Positions 22,396 through 35,051 of a stretch of 64,000 nt of DNA are shown in pieces. Under the pieces are notes generated by a model, which saw nothing but the letters and a program-made list of their open reading frames with translations, did not search any database and was not told the origin of the DNA. A program made the position numbers and the translations under genes. Origin of the DNA: Thysanoteuthis rhombus. Lineage: Eukaryota > Mollusca > Cephalopoda > Oegopsida > Thysanoteuthidae. The DNA lies in contig OY735216.1 in NCBI GenBank assembly GCA_963457665.1, forward strand, positions 47,419,325 through 47,483,324, given 5' to 3'. Positions within the stretch are counted from its first letter, which is position 1. Every line of letters begins with the position of its first letter.

Positions 22396-24448
22396 AATTG
22401 TATGTATACTACATATACATTATCATTATTGTTTCTCTAAGGTGTGGATATCATTAGCTCTCAAGGGAGCTCATCTGCTTTTGACAGGTCTTGTTTTTAG
22501 TTGTACTGGGTGCCCACATACTCTCCTCACTGGGTAAGACCAATGTGGGAGCTGATTTAGTCTCTGGCCGGTCGACCATGGAACAGTTAGTACCAGGATA
22601 CATGGTACTGGTAGCAGGTGACTTGATCTGACCTGTCTACCAAGGACTAGGGTGTTAGTGTGTAAGGGGGTGGTAAAAACAGCTTTGCACCGCCTAATAA
22701 AATTCCTGATGGAGGCTCTGCATTCTACAAAGTAATATTTAGTCAAGATTTTATTCTATACTTTGAACTACTTTGCTCAGTTTGTAGTTCAACATCAATG
22801 AATATTTCTTATTTTTCATATGATGCAATTCTTCCCCACGCAAATTCCTACAAGAAAATGGCCTATATGTGATGGCTTGCATAACAAGTAATATCTGCCT
22901 GAGCTTTATAAGTTACACCATGTTAATACTCCTAAGGTTCAAATTGTTGATTGGCATTTATAAAACCTGCTTTTAGTACACACAAGTAATATTCATTTTT
23001 TTTTTTTTTCCAGCAACAACTTCATGCTATTTTTCTTAAAATTAGAAATTTCATGAGATATTTGAATTATAGCAATACATTTTGAAATTTTCATGGAAAG
23101 TCTGTCAGTTTTTTTACTTAATAGCTGTATAAAACTTATTCCCCCACTTTATTGTTCTGCCACTTCATGTTCAGTGACTCTAAAAACAGTCTAAAACCTG
23201 CTTTAATTACATAAAAGTGATTTTTCTTTCTGTACCATTTTATTTGGACATATTTTGTGATTATATATGCAAAATATTGAAGGTGTATTTGGTCTACACT
23301 CTTAGATATGAACAAAAACATTGAGCTACATATTTTGTCTGTTACAAAACAATGGACAGTGGCTATTTTATATATGACATTACACACTTAGATGAATTCT
23401 AAGAAGTTTTTTTTTTTTCACTTTTCGTCTGTTGTCGAGTTATGGTCTATCCGATTGTTGATTTGCATTTTATGAGCAAAAATTTCTCGAATCTCGACCA
23501 AATCTGCTGTAATGTTGTCAAAACCCAAGGAATTAGAAAAATGGTGAGTTACGGTCAATCTTATTTTTTGCCACGGCAACCTTAAAAAAAAAATATTGAA
23601 CTTAGGAACTGTTGAACCGATTAAAATGAAAAATTTTGATACAGGTTCTTGGGCATACATTTATTGAAAGTATAGAACATTCTTGAGAATTTTATGGTTT
23701 GAATGGGAAAAAAAATTGGGTATTGAAATTTAAGGGTCCTAATAAAGAACTTTCTCTCTATATCAAACATTTTCTGCTGGGGACCTTCATACTTTTAGGA
23801 TTTTTATAACTGTGTAAGCCATTGTAATGCATGGTTTACAAAGCTATTTTGGGGACTACTGCTCTCTGCAACTCATCCAAGCCTCAGTTGATGGCACCCT
23901 AATCATAATACCAGCACATTAGGTGCAGTGTGATATTTACATTTAAATTTTTTTTTTTTCTTCAAAATTCAAATAGATAAGGGCAGTGAGAGATGGGGTT
24001 TGGGACTTGAATGTTCACTTCTCGGGGAAAGTCGATTTTAAAAAAATAAATAAAAAAACACTCTCCAGAGAACTGACCAATGTAGTCCTGACCCCAACCC
24101 CTCACTGCCCCTTCTTATTTACGACAATCCCAACACCCACAGAGACAGGAAGTAAACACCCTCTGAAACCTTCTCACTGACCCTTCTTATTTCAGACCAA
24201 ACTTTACTCTCATCTATACAGATACAAAAACCTCCCCTCCCACTTCTTCTAAACAACCAAACAACACAGAAATATCCCCATTTCTTTCCTCAACCTGAAA
24301 CATGAACTACTGCAAGTTTTTCCTTTGAAAAAGATGGCTGGTATCCGTCAAAATGCATCAAAACATGCCCATGTAATGATGAAAAAATTTTATGCTGTAA
24401 TACCTGCTTTTCTCTTCAGGTTTTTCTCTTCACCTTCCAATTGTCACT

Positions 24449-24454
<6 letters not shown>
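22395..24454. other. CCNY intron 1, no gene recognised
   Basis: Contains copy 2 of the 100-bp repeat (22832-22915). Otherwise AT-rich with poly-T tracts and a C-rich pyrimidine stretch at 24080-24300. No coding exon supported. Confidence 0.5.

Positions 24455-24455
<1 letters not shown>

Positions 24456-24505
<50 letters not shown>
24456..24505. repeat. (TA)n microsatellite
   Basis: Pure TA repeat of about 25 units. Confidence 0.95.
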
Positions 24506-24508
<3 letters not shown>

Positions 24509-24919
24509 CTCATAAGACAACACTCAACTAGTTTTATGAGAGTTGAAAATTCATATATCTTTTTTATATCATTCGGGCCTTTTCCACATCAAATGCACTC
24601 CTTATGATTCATAGAGTTTTAGCTTTATATATGAACACTGTACGTGAAATACTTCAGAGAGGTGAATTGTTGTATATTGCATCATTCCAGGTTGGTCTTT
24701 GGCTTGGTGTAGCTCCTTGCATGCTAAGGAGTAACATCAATTACAAATCTTAGTTATTTCTGAAATCCTTGAAATTCTTATTTATTTGGTCGTTAAACTT
24801 GGAATATTTTTTTTTTTTTTTTTCCCCACATCATGGGGGAAAATCCTATAAGTGAAAGATTTACTTATGTAACTGCGTTTCTTTACTGATTCAATATAAA
24901 TAGAGATAATTCATTATAC

Positions 24920-25286
24920 CATTTGGTCATGTCTTCCCGTCTCTCTCTCTCTCTCTACAAGATGCTCTGAAAGTACCCAATGGATTTCAATGAAATTTTG
25001 TGGATGGATGGATGGGCAATGGAGTAAGGGGGAAGTGGTTTTGATTGAGGAATTCTTTTTTTGATTGAGAGATATTTTTCCATTTTCTTTCCATACATTT
25101 ATGTATATGGTCATATCTGTTGACACAATATCTCCAAATGTTCTCAATGAATTTTGATGAAATTTTGTGGAAGGCTGGACAAAGAGCTATGAAAGGAGTA
25201 ATTAAATTTGGGAGCTGGATCCATGCACAGTTATTTCTCCCGACAATGGGGACGGTAGAGGTATGAGCTCTCTGAGTGCTTTCTAG
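24920..25286 (+). mobile_element. Helitron-like element with intact hairpin-CTAG end
   Basis: Two units of the 8540-9542 family followed by AGCTCTCTGAGTGCT, a stem-loop (AGC.CTC pairing GAG.GCT), then TTCTAG|T with CTAG at 25283-25286. This is the clearest 3' terminus of the family in the window. Confidence 0.6.
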
Positions 25287-25329
25287 TTATTGGAGGTTTT
25301 TGAGCCCTTAACAGCAACGGTATTTACTT

Positions 25330-25690
25330 AAAAAGTTAATTTCCAAGCTCAAATTCAAATGCTGCTCAAACTGCTGATAGCTTCAACAAAACATTTGGAG
25401 TGAACACTAGTACAGTGCAAACCATTCCGTGTTAGTTCGATAGGTTTAGGTCTGGAAATATGGATGCCAATAATAAACCTCAAGGGAGGCTCAAACCTGT
25501 TCTCAATGATGAAGAATTATCAAAAGTAGAAGCCAACAGCCTACAAACATTGGTTCAAGCGCTTTATGGAGGTTTTAGGACTTGAACAGCCACCATATCA
25601 TGTTATCTCAAAGCAAATGGAAAAGTTAAAAAGTTGGAAAAATGGGCCTCACATGAACTGAATGAAATGCTCTGTGACAGTTGTAGAATA
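25330..25690 (+). pseudogene. Mariner transposase N-terminal remnant
   Basis: The + strand reads, with one stop and small gaps, the DNA-binding half of a mariner transposase: NKTFGVNTSTVQTI, then FDRFRSGNMDANNKPQGR, LNDEELSKVEANSLQT, then KANGKVKKLEKWASHELNE. These match the family pattern (FRSGDF...EP.GRP, H.L...GK..KLDKWVPHEL). The catalytic DD(D/E) domain is absent; the sequence changes to LINE tail at about 25695. Confidence 0.8.
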
Positions 25691-25694
25691 CACA

Positions 25695-26290
25695 ACTCTC
25701 AGCTGACTTTTATCATCAGTCTTTCAATATCCATCGTTGAATGTAGTCCTTCCCTTGGATTCATCACACTTCTCTATTGTGGGCGTCGCAGAAATTTGTC
25801 TAGCTCAACTCTCCATCTAATACTCTGCCTGCCTCAGTTGCACATGTGATCTCTTGGGATCCATGTGGTGAGTCGCCATGTCCATCAGTTGTCTGCCATT
25901 CTTGCAACATGGCCAGCCCACTGCTATTTGAGATTTTTAATGGATTGGATTCATTGATGTCTCTGACTCCTGTCTTCTTCCGGATGTACTATGCTGTCTT
26001 GTGGTCTCTCCATTTAAAGAATTGGGATATGAACTTTTGCAACATCCTTCATATTAACCTGACATTTCTCATATAGATTACCATCTTTACAAGCATTTTG
26101 AACTTCATATCTGTAATGATAGGAAAGACATAGTTTTGTGCTTTTACTGACTTTGTGACCATTAAACCTAAATGATTTTGTAGAGATGGTATGTTGTCAT
26201 TGGAGGATCGTTGGAGAAAGGTTATTGTTTCAAATTGGTCATATTTTGACTTGAATATTGTTTTGCTGTTTATATCATTTATCATCATAC
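25695..26290 (-). pseudogene. LINE 3' end remnant
   Basis: Starts (as the 3' end on the - strand) with ATCATCAGTCTTTCAATATC and continues with the reverse complement of a CKNGRQLMDMATH-like tail (MVQ/MADN.W family). It belongs to the same tail family as 5225-5625 and lies next to the broken mariner gene. Confidence 0.7.
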
Positions 26291-27290
26291 TAATAAAAAA
26301 ACTAAATTACCAGAACATAATCATATTTATCCATCTTTTGAAACTGTTGTTTTAAATGTGAAATATGATGAATTGAGCTATAATGAAATTAAAGGAACAG
26401 GCTCTTGTACTAAAAAGCTTTGAAAGACAAAAGTTACCAATTGTTTCATATAACTGTTATACATTATACACTGTACAAGAAAACCATATTTATATCAATG
26501 AAAAATTTATCATAATTTACCTAATGATATTATCAAAACTAATTTTTTTAGGATGATATCAGTTGACATTGCAACTGTGCATGATTTCAGAGTAATATTA
26601 TAATAGGTTGAGTTCTGCTTATTGGTAAGGCATAATTGAATACAGGTATAACCCCATTTTTGATTTTACTTTGAGGCAATGATTGGAAATAGTGTTCAGT
26701 GAACTGTTATAGAAGTAGCATGCACCCTCTTCCTCTCCATCACCCCCAGTCTCCTAATCTCCTAATATCAATTCAATTAATTTAAGTTCTTGGATTATAC
26801 ATCAATAAGTTTTTGACCTGTATGTTTTAACCAATTCGCTCCTGTAATGAGATCACTTGTCTTTCCTGTGTCAGTTGTCAGTCCAGTGCTATAGACAAGA
26901 TAACTCGTGTCATTTTTTTTTTCCACTTATATCTCTGTATGATTTCAACTTATTTTTACAAAAAATAAATACCTGGTTTTGATTTGATCATAAGTTCATT
27001 TAATGAAAACAAGGGTATAAAACAACTTTTTTTTCTTTTTTTTTTTTTACAATCAAAATTTTGTGAAATCATTTGTTATAAAAAAAATCAGTAAATATGA
27101 TACATATGGTTTAAACTTGAAAAAAAAATAATCACATGATTTTTAAATTGATCAAAAGTTAATTCAATCAAAACAAGGATGTAAAAACAGTATTTTTAAG
27201 ATAAAAGCTCATGTAATCAAAGTGGAAGCAAACTTTCTTTTACAAAAAATAGGTAAATTGCTCCAATCAGGCAATTTCACTGATTTGGCG
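26291..27290. other. CCNY intron 1, no gene recognised
   Basis: AT-rich. A local duplication of about 170 bp is visible: ATTTGATCATAAGTTCATTTAATGAAAACAAGG near 26980 and a diverged copy near 27148. Confidence 0.5.
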
Positions 27291-27294
27291 TAAC

Positions 27295-27600
27295 ATACAT
27301 TTAGCAGATATTCTGTTCTCTTGCCCCATGAGTTGCATAGGCCATCGATAACGCTACACCAGTACACTCGGCTATTGGCAATCTTCTTCAAATCCTTTGA
27401 GGAGTGGCTGTTTTTCTGTATTCCTGCCTCGGTGTCCCTGCGCCATGTGTTTCTGGGTCTTCCCTCTTCCTCTTTCCCTGTGGGTTCCAGGTCAAGGCCT
27501 ACCTAGTGATGTTGCTGGCAGGCTTCCTGAGGGTGTGGCCAACCCAGCTCTATTTTCTCCTCAGGATCTGTGTGCTGATTGGTTCTTGGTTAAATGATGG
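27295..27600 (-). pseudogene. LINE 3' remnant, second family
   Basis: The - strand reads pieces of a LINE C-terminus: a Pro/Arg-rich REREEEGRPRNTWRRDTEA block, then KKIANSRVYWCSVIDGLCNS, which matches the R..WR..V.ALCS end found in many animal LINEs. Its GC content is higher than the intron around it. Confidence 0.7.
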
Positions 27601-28059
27601 TTATTCAAAAACAACTAATTCAACACCCCATCCCTTGTATGAGAACAGCTGTTAAAATCGATATCTTTCTATAATTTGATTTTATTTGTTTATTGTACTG
27701 ACTGGTTCCAAATTTGTTAAACCTATGCATTTTTTTCAACCTCGGAAATTTCCATTGACTACTTAGCTGTCAATATTTCCGAATATTCATGAGAAAGGGA
27801 TGTTTTATTGCTTTGCATAAATTGTTCCACATCTATCTGTGCTGCCATTCCTTTTTTTTCGGTCTGTTGAATTTTCTTGGTCCGCAGGATTCATATGCGC
27901 TAGACTTTGGGCACTGTTGCAAAAACATACATCCCTTGACGTCAAGAAATTGATCTAACATAATGTCTTTTAAGGTTTTTTGTCGATACTTCTGTCCAAA
28001 CCAGTAACAAGAACAACAAAACGATGCTCACCAAATTTTTTTTGGAGGGTGGGGTAAGA

Positions 28060-28310
28060 ATTAACATTCCCTTACCATGATTTGAAATCATGACCAGCTG
28101 ATTGTTAGTTGTGTCTCTTAACAACGGATCCATCAAAATTTATATTAGAAATATGCGAGGGCTTATTTCATTCTGATTAACAAATACATCTATAAAATTA
28201 ACATTTCCCTTCAGTTGTTTGAAAATACAACCAACCGATTGGTTGGCTGAGATCTTATTGACTGAGCCAAACTGATAACTTTTACATATCTGCAAAATTT
28301 ATTTTACTGA
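28060..28310 (-). mobile_element. Dimeric tRNA-like SINE (inverted)
   Basis: The reverse complement reproduces the 13428-13672 dimer. A unit with TTTGGCTCAGTCAATAAG and CCAATCGGTTGG is followed by the linker GATGTATTTGTTAATCAG and a second unit ending CATGATTTCAAATCATGGTA. A monomer of the second unit is at 33080-33190. Confidence 0.6.
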
Positions 28311-28639
28311 TATGCAATGGCTTATTTCATTATTTTTTTTTTCTTTTTATTGTTTGTACAATACAGAAGTTGCAGTAACTCCTGTCAGAGTAGGGGTAGA
28401 GTTTGATTCCATAGCAATTACGTTTGATCCATCTTTTGAAGATGCGGGTAGCCTAATAGTTAACAGCACCCAATTTTACTAGGTTGGAACATACTCTGAA
28501 ACCTCAGATTTTATGCAAAAAAGTAAATTCTGTGTATCTTTTGAGGTACCTGTACCATGTATTATTATCATATAGGCATATTGCCACCAGATTTCAGACA
28601 TTACGTATGGGATGACTTGAAACATCCTATTTCTTCTAC

Positions 28640-29590
28640 CACCAGGATTTATTGCTTCACTATGTAATCATTAGAGTGAATGAAAGTCTTGATGCATTTG
28701 CTCAATCAATTCTACCCATCCTATCTGGCATTACGTAAGCAGCTAGTATTGCAATAAGAGTCAATCCATTTGAGATCAACTCCTTGAAAAAACCTTTAGT
28801 TCTCAGATCTTGATGAAATTTTCTACACTTGCAGATATGGTTGAGATATGAAATTCCTACAAATTTCAGCTTTTAAAAAAATTTTTTTTTTGCCAAGTTA
28901 TGAGGAAAATGCTGATTCCACAAGTCTTTTATCTATGCTGTAACTCTTTATATGAATTTTTACCCACTGTTTTTTGATCAAGTGTGTTGAAGTAGTGTTT
29001 AAGTATTGTGAAATCCATAAAGAAAAATGGATTCTAAAATATTTTTGAATGACTGCCTCTTTGTAACTACTGAAAATCCCAAATTGATATTTGGTTTATT
29101 GAAATTATCGGACATGAGGATTCTGAAAATTGAAAGAAATGGGAAGATGCAATTTTGTTAAAAGTGGCATTTTGGTTTAAGATTACTCTATTGTAATGTA
29201 TAGGCTATTCAACATATTCAAATAGATCTCGGGAAGATCTTCAGGATGAGCCTTCTCCCAGCTTTTTAGCATGATCAGAAGAAAAGTTATGCTTTATTAT
29301 ATCTTTACGGGGGACGTGTGAAGAGAAAAAAAGATATCATGCTGAAATTTTTAGGAATTTCACATCTCTACCTTATCTGCAAGAAAATTTCATCAAATCC
29401 TGAGAACATCATGCTCAAAAGTGTGAGAAACCTGGCTGATTTTTTTATGAGAATTGGTCAGTCATTTTTATTGTAAAATCATTTACAATAAATTTCTATG
29501 CATGCTTTTAGTATTTGTTGTATCACTATACATGTAACTATTAGAATGAATGTAGGTTTTGATGTATTTGCTTGATAAATCCTATATTTG
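28640..29590. repeat. Complex repeat with inverted arms
   Basis: 28790-28870 (CTCAGATCTTGATGAAATTTTC...GAAATTCCTA) is matched in reverse complement by 29338-29432. A direct repeat pairs 28650-28720 with 29516-29585 (GAATGAAAGTCTTGATGCATTTGCT type). Probably nested foldback elements. Confidence 0.45.
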
Positions 29591-29978
29591 CCAATACAGA
29601 TTACATTAACAAGATTATGATAACGGTTGTTTTTATCAAAAGTTGGAAATATGATTAATCTTCCATGCAATCTGAATTACTCAATCATGTTATTTGTCAA
29701 CTAATAAATATTGATAAACCTTTAGCACTACATTCTATTTCAAGGGCACCAAGTTTTTGTGCACTAAGTAAATTTGAGAGCAAATAACTTGTGTGGTTGT
29801 TTGTGTATTCCTGAAATTGACGTAACATAACCACAAAATATAAACACATTATCGTTAGGTGATCAGAGTTTCAGGGCAAATTTTTTGCTTGACAAATGGT
29901 CACCTACAGAATGCTAAATGTTAATGTGCTCAATTTAGGATGTCAAAGATAATTATTTTTCATTCTCTTTATCTTCAG

Positions 29979-30053
29979 ATATTGATGGGGATCCTTCAAA
30001 CAACCCGACAGCACGAACTCTGTTCCTTGCTCGTTCCAAAACCAATCTCAAGA
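29979..30053 (+). CDS. CCNY: CCNY coding exon 2
   Basis: Acceptor TATCTTCAG, donor GTAAGT. Phase 1 to phase 1. With the G carried from exon 1 it reads DIDGDPSNNPTARTLFLARS then KTNLK, matching the vertebrate region P.ASTIFLSKSQTD. The spacing and LFL.RSKT similarity support it. Confidence 0.93.
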
Positions 30054-30446
30054 GTAAGTATTTTTATTTATTCTTTAAAAGCATGAAAAGAACCATTTTA
30101 TCATTCTTGCATAATGATCAATATTTTGTAAACCTTATCTGATGTATATTATTATCAAATGATATGTTTGTGGTTTTGACAAGATCTCAATAAGAATCTA
30201 TATGTTTTCTTCAATAAATCTGAATCATTCATAGTTATCTTGGCTTATTATGCTCAGATAACTCAATCAGCAGACTGAGTGTAGACTTGACTTGTTGGAG
30301 AGAATGTGCATGCTCTCCCAGAAAAATATTTGATGACATTCTAGCAAACAGGGCGCCAGAGAGTACAAGGCTGATATGTTATGAAAAAACTTACGAACAA
30401 AGATGAGGAAGTTGGTAAAAAAATAACCATGTACAACAATTAGATT

Positions 30447-30447
30447 T

Positions 30448-30501
<54 letters not shown>

Positions 30502-30502
30502 C
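30447..30502. repeat. (GT)n(TA)n(GT)n microsatellite
   Basis: Composite GT-TA-GT array in intron 2. The remaining intron 2 sequence holds no recognised feature. Confidence 0.9.
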
Positions 30503-31300
30503 TATCAGACTTTCTATGACCAGTAAGGATACCATATGGACTTCCTTGACCCCATTACCCCAACATCTGTACTATCCCCAACCTATCCACACAATCTATA
30601 ACTAGACCATTACCCTGCAACTTTGACATCTTATGGCCACTCCAAGACCTATTACTGCTGCTACTATTATATCCTGCCACAGACCAACACAGATGGAACA
30701 AAGTCCCACACATCATGATGACACTAAAGGAATCCTCCTCCTTGATACTAATTTTTGCTTCCAAAGCATAACATCTGATGTTGAATTTATTTTGGATAGA
30801 AAGTATTTAACCACTAAAAGGTACACACCACACGCCACTGATGATGGGAACACCTCCCAAAATATGTATAGTAGACCAATTAATTAATATATGGATTAAT
30901 TAATAAACAAAGTCTCCATATACTTTTACTCCTGTCTGTCTCTATTTTTCTCTTAATATACATATTTATATATAATGTGTTATATATATATATAATGTAT
31001 ATATGGGAGAGGAGGAGAGCATACAAGCTCTAAGTTTATTGCCTGACACAGTTATTAGCTGAATGATGATCTAAAATTTTCAATGTATAATATTATCAAT
31101 ATAGTGGAGTCATTGAAAATCTTTAAATGTAATCATGAAATAAATTTGAGAGAGAGAAGATCTGCAAAAAACTTGAAACGCCCGTTATAAAATTTAGCCA
31201 AATACATTAAAAAATTCTAACTTGAAGGTTGTCCTATGCACAACATCCTCCCTAGAAGCTTAATTTCACATCAGTGACATTTTCTTTTATCTACTTTCAG

Positions 31301-31344
31301 ACAACAGGATCCGGCGTAGAAGCCAATATGACCTTCATCACCAG
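31301..31344 (+). CDS. CCNY: CCNY coding exon 3
   Basis: Acceptor CTACTTTCAG, donor GTAAAG at 31345. Encodes NNRIRRRSQYDLHHQ (first codon split with exon 2). The HH pair aligns with the NHH of vertebrate cyclin-Y. A second in-frame donor, GTATTA at 31351, would add VK. Short, but required to keep the frame between exons 2 and 4. Confidence 0.88.
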
Positions 31345-31699
31345 GTAAAGGTATTAAGTTTTGTTTTCTAAAAGTAATATACAGAACATAATCCACATCC
31401 ACTAACAATTAGCAATGTGCAGATGTCTTCTACAACTCTAAGGGATGCAACTGATGTTGTAAAATAGGATTTCATTAGTGCAACAGACTCTATAGAATAG
31501 AATTCTCTTAGTTCAACTGATGTAATAAAAATGCTGAATTTAAAGAAATATAGAAAAGGTAAAGTAATAAAAAAACAACAAAAATTTAAAAAAAGATTTG
31601 TGATTAATAAAAAAAATCTCTATCTACATTTTATAAAATGTGATGTGTGTATCTATATATTTTATGTATGCCATCATTTTTGTTGACACGGGTAAACTA

Positions 31700-31850
31700 G
31701 TCTACATCATAATAAGCAACGTGTCAATCCGTCTGTCACAGTTTAAAAATAAAAATTTTATGTTGAAAGGTGTTGGAGTAGAGGGGAGATTCTGAGAATA
31801 GAATCATAGCACAAAGACTTCGATAGAGCGGGGAGAGAGAAAGATATTAA
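31700..31850. repeat. Dispersed repeat, paired with 53160-53340
   Basis: Both contain a TGTCTGTC/GTCTGTCACA-type stretch, AGTTTAAAAATAAAAA.TTTA, a TGAAAGG.GTTGG motif and a CACAAAGACTTCGA / CACCAAGACCGTCGA match in the same orientation. Confidence 0.55.
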
Positions 31851-33079
31851 GATGAAGATAAGACTAGCCATAAATTAATACTAGCTTACAGCCTGAATTT
31901 AAAAAAAATTTCAACTGACCTAGTAGTTGGATGAAAAAAAATTTCGACTGACCTAGTAGTTATAAATTTGTCCTGATATCACAAACAATTTGAAAAAGAA
32001 AAAAAAGGGGTTGATTCTTTAAGAGTTCAACTGCCGACAAACATGAAATAACCTGCATTGTGATTTGAACCCGCAATCAAACCATTAGGTGTGGAGTGAC
32101 AACATGAAAATGAAATCAGTGATTTGACTTCGGCTGAAACAGATTACATTCACTTTGCAGTGATGCCCTTGTGAAAGGCATGAATCCACATCTTCCCTAG
32201 CTATAGGCAAATAGCTGGGTAGACTGAGTTCTCTAGCTCTGGTTGGCAATTAGTCTAGGAGATGGACAACTCGGAATTTAAATTGGAGATAGTCCAACCT
32301 GTCGTTCAGCATTGAGATGTTGGCAATAGTCAGAGTAGGAAATGTGTTTCTGAAATATATGGTCAACGGGGATTTGGTGAAGCTTCAATGGGTCTATCAA
32401 GCTGGAAGTGGATCATACTAAATTGCTCAAATAAAATGAAGAATGAAAAAAAAATGTACTGATAAAATAAGACTACCACCATTTCTATCTCCCCCCATAA
32501 CACTTTGAGTACGATTTGAAGATTCAAGAAAAAAAGCAAACAAAAAAACAACCTCTTCAATCGGCTACTGTTTTTTTTTTTCTTTTCTATGTTTCTTTTT
32601 TAGCGAAAGCCCAATCTGTGTCATTAAGTAGCTTAATTATCACTGTCTACTGGTTTGTCAAACTGTGAGCTAGTATTATGATGTTGGTACTTTATTTGTT
32701 TATAAATATTCTGTGCTTATACTGATGTAGACTATTGAAACTAAATTTACTGTGAAGTGATTTGCATTTCACGTTAGGAATTTTAGGATTAGACAGTTTG
32801 TTTTTTTTCTCATCTCTTTCCATACTACTCTGTATGTAGGATTTTGCTGACTGTTAGTGCTTCTCACATATGATTGTCTCATTTAATATAAAAAAAAAAT
32901 ATCAAAATGTGCGTAAGGTTGATTTGCTAGTCTTATAGTATTCACCCAGTAATCTAACTCTAGTCCGAGGTAGAGTTGACTCTGTTCTCCTGTAACCACA
33001 CAAATAATAATCCTCACCTAATTTCGGGGCGTGAATTTTTCATTGTCGGTCCCGTCATGTTAAATCAAACCGATATACA
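31851..33079. other. CCNY intron 3, no gene recognised
   Basis: AT-rich. A less AT-rich repeat-like patch lies at about 32120-32350. Nothing coding is supported. Confidence 0.45.
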
Positions 33080-33190
33080 AGATTAATATTTCCCTACCAT
33101 GATTTGAAATCATGACAAAGTGATTGGTGAGCAATTGTCGTACCGACTGAGCCGAACTGACAAGTCTTGCATATCTGCGAATTTATTATA
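33080..33190 (-). mobile_element. tRNA-like SINE monomer
   Basis: Reverse complement: GTCAGTTCGGCTCAGTCGGT (A-box region) then CATGATTTCAAATCATGGTA (B-box region). It is the cleanest copy of the dimer's second unit. Confidence 0.6.
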
Positions 33191-33439
33191 TATACAAGAA
33201 TTGCCATAATCATCTTCAGTTAGAATAGAAATAGAGAAGTCTGACCCTGCAATGGCAGTGACTTGCTGAATAATTAAAAAAACTAATGCAGGTTTACCTT
33301 AAATAGTGCAGTCAATTGTACTAAAATTTTCCATACTTTTCAAAACTGCTTTGATCAAGGTCTCATTATAATTTGATTTTTAAAAAAAATCTTTTCTTTT
33401 TTCTTTTTATTTCTTTTCTTTTTCTTTTCTTTTTTCCAG

Positions 33440-33496
33440 CTTGAACATGGTTACAGCAAATATTACATTTCCTGGAAGAAGTCAGACTTTACATGA
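33440..33496 (+). other. Possible alternative CCNY exon ending in a stop
   Basis: A long pyrimidine tract ends TTTTTTCCAG at 33439. In phase with exon 3 the sequence then reads LEHGYSKYYISWKKSDFT and stops (TGA 33494-33496). Its EHG matches the SEHG at the start of exon 4. Use would give a truncated protein without a cyclin box. It could equally be a chance acceptor. Confidence 0.3.
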
Positions 33497-33849
33497 GAAT
33501 ATATCTCCAACATCCTAGATATACCCATACACACATATATCTCTCCCCTACCTTTAAGAAGACAAGCTGAAATCAATTGTAACTTAAGCAAAATATCTTT
33601 CCTTCTCTAAACCAAATCGAAATCTAACAATCTATGATTTTCAACTTCCAATTCTAATCGGTTTCGACATTAGATAATCCATCTGAGATTAATATGCTGC
33701 TAAACAAAATCATCCATATATCATACTTAGTTACATTAATTTGTACAGCAATAACATAATCGCACTCCATCAAAACATTCCTGTATTGTTGATTTTCTCA
33801 TTTCATAAAAGAATTCAGAGTTGTAGATAGCGTTTCTTCATTCAGTATA

Positions 33850-34265
33850 TCAATTAGATGGTTGACCATCATTCTGTAACTGTACTGCCAATGATGGTCC
33901 CAAATGTGGCTGGCAGTTCCAATTTTTGAGGTGCAAGCTTAAATACAGTGGGCACAAATAATGAGCTCTGGTAGTGGTGATGTGGATATACAGTCCATGT
34001 ATGCTTTGCAGCACCATTTGGCTCTGTTCTTAGCATGAAACTCTGGCTCATTTACTGGGATGTCCATAATGCAAGTCTTATAGAGTTTTTTGGGACCCCT
34101 TGTGTTTATGTGACCTTGTTCCAGGGCTCTATGGAAGGAGGACTTGTCAGGAAATATGTGAGCTGTCCAGTGAAGCTGGACCTCCAAGATCATGACATGC
34201 TGGGGCTGGCTCTATCCCAAACTTTCAGATTGGTGATCCAGGTTGGGGCCTTTATGTGGATACCT
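33850..34265 (-). pseudogene. LINE 3' remnant, third family
   Basis: The - strand frame 34190-33940 reads LEVQLHWTAHIFPDKSSFHR, then EQGHINTRGPKKLYKTC and EFHAKNRAKW. This is the L.W.GH..RM.D.R.PK.....L..GKR..GG.KKR.KD end typical of several animal LINEs. It is fairly open but truncated. Confidence 0.75.
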
Positions 34266-35051
34266 TTAAGTTGCTAGAAATATTAGAAATATGAATTATT
34301 TACATAATTTCATTGACACTCCATCTTCATGTCTTGAATTTTTTTTATTGGAGCAAAGAGAAGATCTACTCACTGAGCTCATTTGCCACAGAGGTCTGCA
34401 CAACTAGCAGTTTCTTCCACCTAAGTTGATTTATAGATTTTGGATTGAGCTGAAATTTGGTACTGAAGACATTGATCAAGATGCAACTTTTGTATACATC
34501 AATTTATAAAAAGCACCTTTACGCTGGTTGCACCTTGAGCTATTCCTGCTTAGAAAACTGATCCCTTACCATTTCAAGTGTAGAGATTCTAAACACTGTC
34601 TAAACCAGCTCTGAGTACGCTAAGATATTTTAATGTATAGAGATAATTAAAAATATTCCCTTTAAAATTTATCATAGATGCTAGAAATCAAATTTATGCA
34701 AATCAGTTGACCCTGCCTCTTTGATATATATGGAACTATTACTATATGATGAAGTGTTTTGTTAATTTTCATTTCCCTGTCAAGCTGGTTGATGATAGGG
34801 ATAGATACATACCCTCTCTGAAATAACGCAAACTGTCTCCGAGTTTGAATTGCTCACCAATCTGATTCTCCTTACCATTTACTACTTTGTCACGTGCACC
34901 TCCTTGGTGCAAAAATCACTTCAATTACATTCTTTAATGACTTCCAACTTGAGGTTTTAGCCATAGACCTTAGTTTCAATTTTGATGCTGTAACCACTTA
35001 GCTATCATTCCAATTCCTTCGTGTGATTGAATGCTCTTCTTCACTCTACAG

